Source: an uncultured Collinsella sp. (GTDB taxonomy: Bacteria; Actinomycetota; Coriobacteriia; Coriobacteriales; Coriobacteriaceae). From it: a stretch of 5,110 nucleotides of DNA. Positions within the stretch are counted from its first letter, which is position 1. Every line of letters begins with the position of its first letter. Position numbers and translations under genes: made by a program. The stretch lies in assembly GCA_902482615.1 (NCBI GenBank), contig CABTAA010000125.1, positions 1-5,110 of the forward strand, given 5' to 3'. Below, in pieces: positions 1-4,645 of this stretch. The notes beneath the pieces are model-generated. The model ran no database searches. It was not told the DNA's origin and worked only from the letters and a program-made list of their open reading frames with translations.

Positions 1-164
1 GCCACGATAACATCAGCTTCTTGAGTTACACCCTTCAAAAGGTCACCGCCGAGACGGGCAGCAACGGTGATGTTGCGGCTGAGCTTGGAGAAGAGGGCGG
101 AACGCTTGGCGTCCTGCGCGCCCTTACGATGCTTGGTTGTGGCCCACTTAGAGTGTCCGGACAT
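1..164 (-). CDS. yebC: YebC/PmpR family regulator, 5' part only (cut by window edge)
   Basis: The reading starts at ATG 164-162 with an AGGAG ribosome binding site at 171-175, six bases upstream. The first ~41 residues carry the YebC family opening: MSGHSKWATTKHRKGAQDAK, then an LFSKLSRNITVAARLGGD segment. In this family the N-terminal part forms a small helical domain of a ~240-residue cytoplasmic protein. Members act as DNA-binding transcription regulators or, as shown for some, as translation factors that relieve ribosome stalling at polyproline stretches. The sequence does not say which role applies here. After GGD the family normally continues with a DP..NP.LR..I.KA-like stretch. Here the frame instead reads LLKGVTQEADVIV and runs off the left edge without a stop. 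The tail is also poorer in GC than the rest. Identity of the N-terminus is clear; continuity of the gene past residue 41 is doubtful. Confidence 0.8.
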   Translation of the reverse strand, partial: MSGHSKWATTKHRKGAQDAKRSALFSKLSRNITVAARLGGDLLKGVTQEADVIV

Positions 165-213
165 ACGTGTCTCCTATCGGTTTCGACCTAAAGCCCAGCG
201 CAGATGCTCGGGC

Positions 214-261
214 AATATAAACAAACGTCGTTATGATATACCTACTGGCCTGCGAGATAAA
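214..261 (-). promoter_or_regulatory. Candidate promoter for yebC
   Basis: On the minus strand a -10-like TATCAT (233-238) lies 17 bases from a weak -35-like TTTATC (256-261). A second AT-rich -10-like TATATT sits at 214-219, nearer the gene. The region is clearly AT-richer than its surroundings and lies 50-100 bases upstream of the yebC start. The -35 match is poor (3 of 6), so which -10 is used is uncertain. Confidence 0.4.
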
Positions 262-294
262 CCCCAAAATGAAGGCGTCGTGATAATGGCCCCT

Positions 295-327
295 TTGGTG
301 CAAAGAAACCTGACCTCAATGCACCAA
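295..327 (-). repeat. Stem-loop 1, degenerate copy of the GGGACAGG-loop hairpin family
   Basis: Perfect 8-base arms, TTGGTGCA (295-302) and TGCACCAA (320-327), enclose a 17-base loop. Read on the minus strand the loop contains AGGTCAGGTTTCTTT, which matches GGGACAGGTTTATTT of stem-loop A at 12 of 15 positions. The hairpin begins one base after the stop codon of the DUF6020-like gene. It could mark that gene's 3' end, but no U-run follows on the minus strand, so a classical intrinsic terminator is not supported. Confidence 0.5.
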
Positions 328-328
328 G

Positions 329-2512
329 TTAGAACCAGAGGAAGTCGCTGCGGGTGACGGTGGCGCCGATGGCGAAGGGCATGCAGGCGATGACCGGATA
401 CAGGTAGCGCATGTAAGTCGAGCCGTTGCACGGGCCAATCAGGCACACGGCGAGCACGCCCAACAGCGGCACCCAGATCACCAGCGCACGCCATGAATGA
501 CGACGCAGCAGGTAGACCACCACGGCGATCATGATCCACACATAGGTGGCCGAGCTCATGGTGAGCGAGATAAAGGGAACACGCTGCACCGCCACACGGT
601 ACAAATTGATCAGGTGGTCGCACCAGCGCACCACGTTGCTGTCAACCGGATGGAAGTCGAAGTACTTGAGGTTGTCGGGACGCGCCATGATCTCGGCACT
701 ACGCGCCGTGCTGTAGACCCAGGCATCGCGCGCGCTCGGATAAAAGTAGCCGTAGTAGTTATTGATGAGCGCCGAGATATAGCACTCGGGATCTTTTTTG
801 AACATCTGGGCCCACACCTCAAAATAGGCCTTGATGTCCTCCTGCGAGGCGTACTCGTTAAAGCAATTTTTGACGGCGTCCGACTTATCCGGGTTGTAAC
901 GGCGGCCCAGATTCTCGTACTTGAGCACACGGTCGATCACGGCACGCTCTTCGTCGGTCACCAAGCCGTCGCAAGGAGCCTCCACGATGGTGCCGTCCTC
1001 CTTAACCGTAGGGTTGACGCCCGAGTTGAGGCCGTCGTGCTTTTGGACGAAACGAGCCGTCTGCTGGAACGGAATCGAAAGGATTTCGCGCTTGGAGCCG
1101 GGCGTAATGTCGTGCGCCGGCATAAAGACCTTGGTGAAGTACATATTAGAGGCAAGGCAGAGCGCGAGCACCGCGAGAACGCCAACCCAGCGGAAACGCG
1201 GGATGGCGCCCGAAGGCGCAGCGCCAGTCTGCTTGGCTGCACGACGAGCCACATGCACGTCCCATACGCAAAACGCCGCCGCGATTACGCATGCCGCCAG
1301 GGGAAACACCAGGCCGCCGTTGCGCAGAAACGTGGAACCCATGGCGCCCAGAGCGAGCAGCAGCCAGTCGTGGCGCGCAAAGAGCACGGGGGCTTTCTCG
1401 CCCGCTCGCTCGGCATTGGCATCACGACGGGGCAAGCCACATGCCACGAGCTTGACGGTCTGTACCAGCAGCACCAAAAACGCGTCGGCAAAGAGCACGT
1501 CTTTGGTGAGCAACGCCGCGTAGTTAGAGAACATCGGCATAAACGCAAAGAACAGCAGGATCGCACCGCGAACCGGCAGGCTCACGCCCAATTTGCGCAG
1601 CGACGAAATGGAATAGGCCATGCAGGCAGCCGTAATGACGAACTGAGCACAGGTATAGATGGCAAGACCTGCGTTGGCGCTGTTGAACAGCGAAAGCCCC
1701 AGCTGAACGCACGAGCCGATAATAGCCGTATGCACTACAGGGTGATGCCCGTTGAGCAACACATTGGGATTAAGCAGACGCAGGTAGTCACTCGTGCCGT
1801 TGGGGTAGTTGAACCACTGGCGAATCTGCGCGCCCGTATCTCCCATAAAAAGGCCAGGCAGCGAAGCGATGAGCGTGGGCGCCCAGGCGATCATAAGCAC
1901 CAGGAAGGGCCCGGCAAAGGGATGGACCGAGAGCACGGCGTGAGTCACACGCCATACGCGGCCAAAGTGCGCTTCGGAAAACGGAATGCGCCGAGAGCTC
2001 AGCCAATCTAGACACTCAAAGGCAAGGTAGAAGGCAACGATCGCCAGGAGCATCCAGCCCGCGCCGCCAATCCAGGCGCAGATGATGCGAGCTTTGTCGC
2101 CAAGGACAATCTCGGCCGAGTCGGTGAGGTCGTAGCTGCGGCCGAACACCATGCAGATGGCGAAGAACAGCGACGGCAGAATGATCGATGGACGCCAGGT
2201 ATCGCCACGGCCAAAGAACACGTAGCGAAACGGCAGAGTGAGCAGGCAGGCAAGCGCAAGCAACATGACCGCGTCGGTATGGCCGGCAAACGAGAGGAGC
2301 ACCTCGTAGCACACGTACAGCATGCCCGAGGCGTTGGGGTCAATCGCCAAGACTGCGTTGCTCGACACCGGGGAGGGATCGATGGAAAACGCCGTGGTCG
2401 CCAACAGCGCGAGCAAAAATGCGATGAGCGTCTGCTTGGCGGGGTAGCGCTTAAACCAGACGATGCGGGCAGCGTCGCGCGCAGCCGTTGTGGAGAGGTC
2501 GGAATCCTTCAC
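329..2512 (-). CDS. Polytopic membrane protein, DUF6020-like (GT-C glycosyltransferase-like)
   Basis: A 727-residue integral membrane protein. The start is GTG 2512-2510 with a GAAAGG-type binding site at 2523-2528; the next Met (residue 64) would lose the first membrane helix. By eye there are about 13-14 hydrophobic segments, for example near 28-44, 80-100, 107-124, 144-166, 200-220, 282-300, 314-330, 337-357, 399-417, 441-458, 648-668, 674-692 and 700-716. A soluble region of ~180 residues (460-640) sits before the last three helices and is probably extracytoplasmic. Candidate functional motifs are MGDTGAQ (Asp225) after helix 5, GHHPVVHT (His256, His257, His261), TKD (337-338) and MRYLYP near the C-terminus. 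An acidic residue in an outer loop and a large C-terminal outer domain recall GT-C glycosyltransferases that use lipid-linked sugars. I recall this pattern as DUF6020 of gut Gram-positives. No substrate can be named. It follows lgt on the same strand after 143 bases holding two hairpins. Confidence 0.75.
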   Translation of the reverse strand: MKDSDLSTTAARDAARIVWFKRYPAKQTLIAFLLALLATTAFSIDPSPVSSNAVLAIDPNASGMLYVCYEVLLSFAGHTDAVMLLALACLLTLPFRYVFFGRGDTWRPSIILPSLFFAICMVFGRSYDLTDSAEIVLGDKARIICAWIGGAGWMLLAIVAFYLAFECLDWLSSRRIPFSEAHFGRVWRVTHAVLSVHPFAGPFLVLMIAWAPTLIASLPGLFMGDTGAQIRQWFNYPNGTSDYLRLLNPNVLLNGHHPVVHTAIIGSCVQLGLSLFNSANAGLAIYTCAQFVITAACMAYSISSLRKLGVSLPVRGAILLFFAFMPMFSNYAALLTKDVLFADAFLVLLVQTVKLVACGLPRRDANAERAGEKAPVLFARHDWLLLALGAMGSTFLRNGGLVFPLAACVIAAAFCVWDVHVARRAAKQTGAAPSGAIPRFRWVGVLAVLALCLASNMYFTKVFMPAHDITPGSKREILSIPFQQTARFVQKHDGLNSGVNPTVKEDGTIVEAPCDGLVTDEERAVIDRVLKYENLGRRYNPDKSDAVKNCFNEYASQEDIKAYFEVWAQMFKKDPECYISALINNYYGYFYPSARDAWVYSTARSAEIMARPDNLKYFDFHPVDSNVVRWCDHLINLYRVAVQRVPFISLTMSSATYVWIMIAVVVYLLRRHSWRALVIWVPLLGVLAVCLIGPCNGSTYMRYLYPVIACMPFAIGATVTRSDFLWF

Positions 2513-2531
2513 AGTCCGAAAGCCTTTCTAG

Positions 2532-2570
2532 AAACCTGCCAAAAAGGGACAGGTTTATTTTGGCAGGTTT
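2532..2570 (+). repeat. Stem-loop A of the GGGACAGG-loop hairpin family
   Basis: A perfect 13-base stem (2532-2544 with 2558-2570; arm AAACCTGCCAAAA) encloses a 13-base loop reading AGGGACAGGTTTA on the plus strand. The left arm ends three bases before the ribosome binding site of the DUF6020-like gene, so a minus-strand transcript coming from lgt would carry this hairpin directly upstream of that site and could affect its translation. The plus strand has a short T-run after the stem, but no plus-strand gene reads into it. Confidence 0.85.
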
Positions 2571-2599
2571 TATCTGGGGAAACGTTACGGTTCTGTCAT
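2569..2599 (-). promoter_or_regulatory. Weak candidate promoter for the DUF6020-like gene
   Basis: On the minus strand ATGACA (2594-2599; 5 of 6 to the -35 consensus) is separated by 19 bases from GATAAA (2569-2574; 4 of 6 to the -10). It lies between the two hairpins. Initiation would fall inside stem-loop A and remove part of its first arm. The spacing is long, so this is only a possibility. Confidence 0.25.
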
Positions 2600-2611
2600 C
2601 GTTGCCCAGCG

Positions 2612-2648
2612 AACCACCACAAAGGTTCCTGTCCCCTTTGTGGTGGTT
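2612..2648 (-). repeat. Stem-loop B of the GGGACAGG-loop hairpin family, inverted relative to A
   Basis: A perfect 14-base stem (2612-2625 with 2635-2648; arm AACCACCACAAAGG) has a 9-base apical loop. Read on the minus strand, the top of the hairpin is GGGGACAGGAACC, sharing GGGACAGG with stem-loop A, which carries it on the plus strand. The hairpin begins seven bases after the lgt stop. On the minus strand it is followed by CGCTGGGC and not by a U-run, so it is a poor intrinsic terminator for lgt, though it may stabilise the mRNA 3' end. On the plus strand TTTT overlaps and follows the stem. Confidence 0.85.
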
Positions 2649-2655
2649 TTGGTGG

Positions 2656-3477
2656 TTAGGCGTCCAGGTAGACGCGCTGGGGCTGGTTGCGGCGACGAGC
2701 AAAGATGATGAGCGCCAGGCCCGCGATTACAAGCGGCAGGCTCAGCAGCTGACCCATGGTGATGACGCCACTCAGCAGATAGCCCAGCTGCGCATCGGGC
2801 ACGCGCACAAACTCAACGAGAAAGCGGACGATGCCGTAGCCCATCACAAAGACGCCCATAAACGTGCCTTGGGGCAGTAGCGGCTTTTTGCGGCTGAGCA
2901 CCTGCAGAATGCAAAAGAGCACGATGCCCTCAAGAAATGCCTCGTAGAGCTGGGAGGGGTGACGCGGCATATCGCCCGCAGTCCCGCCAAAGACCACGCC
3001 CCAGGGCAGATCGGTCGGCTTGCCCCACAGCTCGCCGTTGACAAAGTTGGCGCAGCGTCCCAGACATAAGGCCAGCGGAGCACCGATAACGGCAAGGTCG
3101 GCGATGGTCCAGGCGTCGAGCTTGTACATGCGGCACACGAGCACGCCGCCGATAACGCCGCCCACCAAACCGCCATGGAAGCTCATGCCGCCCTCGTTGG
3201 TGGCAAAGATCTCGAGCGGATGCGCCCAGTAGTAGCCGTCGCCGTAAAAGATGACGTAGAACAGGCGGGCGCCAATGATAAGGCCAAAGACCACGCCGAC
3301 CACGACACTCGTCAGGTCGTCGACCGTAATGTCAAAACCCCAGCGACGCTGCGTGCGGTACATGACGACCGCCGTGAGCAGGGCGCCGACCACGTAGGCC
3401 AGGCCGTACCAGTAGATGGTGATGGGGCCCGCCGAGATCGCGACGGGATCAAGCATATGGTAGAAGTCGTTGAGCAT
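2656..3477 (-). CDS. lgt: Prolipoprotein diacylglyceryl transferase
   Basis: Lgt moves the diacylglyceryl group of phosphatidylglycerol to the lipobox cysteine of prolipoproteins in the cytoplasmic membrane, the first step of bacterial lipoprotein maturation. The 273-residue product has the usual family length and about seven membrane segments. Conserved landmarks are YWYGL (22-26), FHGGL (100-104), the signature GRCANFVNGELWG (140-152), HPSQLYE (173-179), YGIVRF (214-219) and EFVRVPDAQ (222-230). His101, Arg141, Asn144, Glu149 and Arg218 correspond to functionally important residues of the Escherichia coli enzyme (His103, Arg143, Asn146, Glu151, Arg239). The start at ATG 3477 is preferred because AGGAGGG (3483-3489) lies five bases upstream. 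The same frame opens 20 codons earlier at ATG 3537, but that codon sits in the arm of a hairpin, has no binding site and adds an unrelated charged extension. Stem-loop B follows the stop. Confidence 0.96.
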   Translation of the reverse strand: MLNDFYHMLDPVAISAGPITIYWYGLAYVVGALLTAVVMYRTQRRWGFDITVDDLTSVVVGVVFGLIIGARLFYVIFYGDGYYWAHPLEIFATNEGGMSFHGGLVGGVIGGVLVCRMYKLDAWTIADLAVIGAPLALCLGRCANFVNGELWGKPTDLPWGVVFGGTAGDMPRHPSQLYEAFLEGIVLFCILQVLSRKKPLLPQGTFMGVFVMGYGIVRFLVEFVRVPDAQLGYLLSGVITMGQLLSLPLVIAGLALIIFARRRNQPQRVYLDA

Positions 3478-3504
3478 GTCGACCCTCCTACTCCCTACAT
3501 ACAA

Positions 3505-3537
3505 ATGCGGCCGCGGGCCTTGCGCTCGCAGCCGCAT
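3505..3537 (-). terminator. Candidate intrinsic terminator after nfu, upstream of lgt
   Basis: Seven-base arms ATGCGGC (3505-3511) and GCCGCAT (3531-3537) continue, after one mismatch, with three or four further pairs (3513-3516 with 3526-3529). On the minus strand the stem is followed by a broken U-rich run, TTTGTATGT. It lies about 50 bases after the nfu stop and just before the lgt ribosome binding site. The imperfect U-run makes it a weak or partial terminator; an alternative reading is an attenuating leader hairpin for lgt. Confidence 0.4.
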
Positions 3538-3555
3538 ATTTGGGCGTAACGTCTA

Positions 3556-3575
3556 TGCGGAGTATGCCGTCCGCA
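3556..3575 (-). repeat. Small inverted repeat between nfu and lgt
   Basis: TGCGGA (3556-3561) and TCCGCA (3570-3575) can form a six-base stem with an eight-base loop, 12 bases after the nfu stop. No U-run follows on the minus strand. It could help define the nfu 3' end or be chance in GC-rich sequence. Confidence 0.3.
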
Positions 3576-3586
3576 GCTTTCGCATC

Positions 3587-3865
3587 TTAGAACGGCGCGT
3601 ACTCGTCGTACAGGTCATCGGTCTCGCCGGAGGCATTGACCTGCTCGACACGCGTAACGCCGGGCACGTGCTCCTTGAGGATACGCTCGATGCCCATGGA
3701 AAGCGTCAGGGCGCTCATGGGACAACCGGCACAGGCGCCCTGAAGCTCCAGCTTGACGACGCCCTCGTCATCAACGCCTATATACTCCATGTCGCCGCCG
3801 TCGGCCTGTAGGTTGGGGCGAATCTCTTCAAGAACCTTCTTAAGCAGCTCTTCGTTAACAGCCAC
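3587..3865 (-). CDS. NifU C-terminal domain protein (Nfu-type Fe-S carrier)
   Basis: A 92-residue cytoplasmic protein made only of the NifU-like C-terminal domain. Such Nfu domains hold a [4Fe-4S] cluster, usually bridged between two subunits through a CxxC pair, and pass it to target apoproteins. Here the motif is CAGCP with Cys45 and Cys48. It is preceded by the usual LLKKVLEEIRPNLQADGGD helix and turn (residues 7-25) and followed by SALTLSMGIERILKE (residues 51-65). The tail after ~75 is acidic and less conserved. The start is GTG 3865-3863 with AAGGAG (3871-3876) five bases upstream, a strong fit. No scaffold IscU/SufU or cysteine desulfurase is next to it here. A stand-alone domain of this size is normal for the family. 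A 16-base perfect palindrome lies just upstream of the binding site. Confidence 0.93.
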   Translation of the reverse strand: MAVNEELLKKVLEEIRPNLQADGGDMEYIGVDDEGVVKLELQGACAGCPMSALTLSMGIERILKEHVPGVTRVEQVNASGETDDLYDEYAPF

Positions 3866-3887
3866 AGGGGCTCCTTTCTCACAATAA

Positions 3888-3903
3888 CGCGGGCGCGCCC
3901 GCG
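3888..3903. promoter_or_regulatory. Perfect 16-base GC palindrome upstream of nfu
   Basis: CGCGGGCGCGCCCGCG reads identically on both strands. It lies 11 bases upstream of the nfu ribosome binding site (3871-3877). A -10-like TAACAT (minus strand, 3912-3917) sits just above it, although no convincing -35 is seen. The position fits an operator overlapping the transcription start or a compact 5' leader hairpin. No known factor can be assigned from the sequence. Confidence 0.4.
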
Positions 3904-3974
3904 GACAGAGCTATGTTACTACAGCCGTGTACCCGCTCACGAGCCGTCCATGCGCGCAGACGCGACTTTCACGA

Positions 3975-4007
3975 GTAGTCAATTTGGGACGGGGCTCTTT
4001 TGGCTGC
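3975..4007 (+). repeat. Stem-loop 4, degenerate copy of the GGGACAGG-loop hairpin family
   Basis: GTAGTCAA (3975-3982) can pair with TTGGCTGC (4000-4007) in eight pairs, two of them G-T, around a 17-base loop. GGGACGGGGCTCTTTTGG (3986-4003) matches GGGACAGGTTTATTTTGG of stem-loop A (2546-2563) at 14 of 18 positions. It lies about 30 bases downstream of the dCMP deaminase stop. The stem is weaker than in A and B. Confidence 0.5.
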
Positions 4008-4015
4008 CTTTTGTT

Positions 4016-4025
4016 GCCAGCTGGC
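4016..4025. repeat. Ten-base palindrome after the dCMP deaminase gene
   Basis: GCCAGCTGGC is a perfect palindrome 12 bases past the stop codon. It is overlapped by a GTTGCC direct repeat (4013-4018 and 4026-4031). On the minus strand AACAAAAG follows, which is not a U-run, so terminator function is not supported. Confidence 0.3.
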
Positions 4026-4036
4026 GTTGCCACGCG

Positions 4037-4561
4037 CTACTGCTGAGCCCGCCCCTCGGTGCCGATGTGAACATCGACGATAACCTGGCGGTAGCTGATG
4101 CCACAGGAGTCGAGGATGCGGCGGCTGATGCGTCCGTCATCGGTGTCGGCGTACTTGTTGTCCAGGTAGACGACCTCGCCCACGCCCACCTGAGCCAAAA
4201 TCTTGGCGCAGTCGTGGCACGGGAACAGCGTGACGTAGACCGTGGAACCCTCGAGGTCCTTGAGCGAGCCACGGTAGTTGAGCACGGCGTTGGCCTCGGC
4301 ATGGACCACGTAGTTGTGCTTGTCCTGCAGCGGGTCGTCGCTCGTACCCCACGGGAAAAAGTCGTCGTTGAGCGCCGAGGGTGTACCGTTGTAGCCCACC
4401 GAAAGGATGCGGTGGTTGGTGTTGGCGATGCACGCACCCACCTGCGTGTTGGGGTCCTTGCTGCGGCGCTGCGCGGCGATGGCCACGCTCATAAAGAACT
4501 CGTCCCAGCTAATGACGTCCAGGCGCTTGCCTGACGAAGTTTGATGAAGATCGTCCGACAT
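4037..4561 (-). CDS. Deoxycytidylate (dCMP) deaminase
   Basis: The product deaminates dCMP to dUMP, feeding thymidylate synthase. The 174-residue cytoplasmic protein is a single zinc-dependent cytidine/deoxycytidylate deaminase domain. Visible landmarks are RSKDPNTQVGACI (33-45), GYNGTP (56-61), the catalytic HAE (His87, Glu89) and PCHDC (Cys115, Cys118). His87, Cys115 and Cys118 would bind zinc and Glu89 would shuttle protons. The KDPNTQVGA and GYNG segments and the length close to the ~178-residue human enzyme fit the dCTP-activated, dTTP-inhibited dCMP deaminase group better than free-base or tRNA deaminases. The ComEB label is used for the same family. The start ATG 4561 has GGAGG (4570-4574) eight bases upstream. 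An in-frame ATG 12 codons earlier (4597) overlaps the -10 element and has no binding site, so it is rejected. There is no sign of a thymidylate synthase neighbour. Confidence 0.94.
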   Translation of the reverse strand: MSDDLHQTSSGKRLDVISWDEFFMSVAIAAQRRSKDPNTQVGACIANTNHRILSVGYNGTPSALNDDFFPWGTSDDPLQDKHNYVVHAEANAVLNYRGSLKDLEGSTVYVTLFPCHDCAKILAQVGVGEVVYLDNKYADTDDGRISRRILDSCGISYRQVIVDVHIGTEGRAQQ

Positions 4562-4595
4562 GACAGACACCTCCGTAATCGCAATAGTTTGACCC

Positions 4596-4604
4596 ATTGT
4601 AGCA
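4596..4604 (-). promoter_or_regulatory. Extended -10 promoter of the dCMP deaminase gene
   Basis: On the minus strand TGC-TACAAT forms an extended -10 element (TGn at 4602-4604; TACAAT at 4596-4601, 5 of 6 to consensus). No good -35 is seen at 16-18 bases, which extended -10 promoters tolerate. Initiation would fall near 4589, giving a leader of about 28 bases that contains the GGAGG site. This agrees with translation starting at 4561. Confidence 0.55.
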
Positions 4605-4611
4605 GGTGAAA

Positions 4612-4632
4612 GGTGGAGGCGTTTGTCCCACC
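4612..4632 (-). terminator. Weak hairpin after coaX
   Basis: GGTGG (4612-4616) and CCACC (4628-4632) form a five-base stem with an 11-base loop. On the minus strand three T bases follow. It lies 13 bases after the coaX stop and just upstream of the dCMP deaminase promoter, a sensible place for a terminator, but the stem is short and the U-run minimal. Confidence 0.25.
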
Positions 4633-4645
4633 GGCGCCCTCACTT

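Noticed and set aside
67..357. Plus-strand open frame of 96 codons across the yebC start and the intergenic region
   Set aside because: It runs antisense through yebC and its promoter region, has no recognised motif and no convincing binding site.
497..2011. Long plus-strand open frame (504 codons) antisense to the DUF6020-like gene
   Set aside because: Its product is rich in His, Arg and Val with no membrane pattern or known motif, as expected for a reverse-complement shadow of a GC-rich gene. The minus-strand frame gives a coherent polytopic protein.
2532..2648. Stem-loops A and B as ordinary intrinsic terminators of the minus-strand genes
   Set aside because: Neither has a U-run on the minus strand; the T-rich side is on the plus strand, where no gene ends. 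The shared loop motif with separate stems fits a repeat family better.
2641..2656. GGTGGTTTT/GGTGGTT tandem as a microsatellite or array
   Set aside because: Two units only, one of which is the arm of stem-loop B; no array and no CRISPR-like spacing anywhere in the window.
3904..3935. Complete -35/-10 promoter for nfu
   Set aside because: TAACAT is a passable -10, but no -35-like hexamer lies at 16-18 bases and there is no extended -10, so it is mentioned only under the palindrome.
4614..4632. Fifth member of the GGGACAGG-loop family (minus strand GGTGGGACAAACG)
   Set aside because: Only GGGACA is shared, it overlaps the short stem instead of lying in the loop, and the rest does not align.
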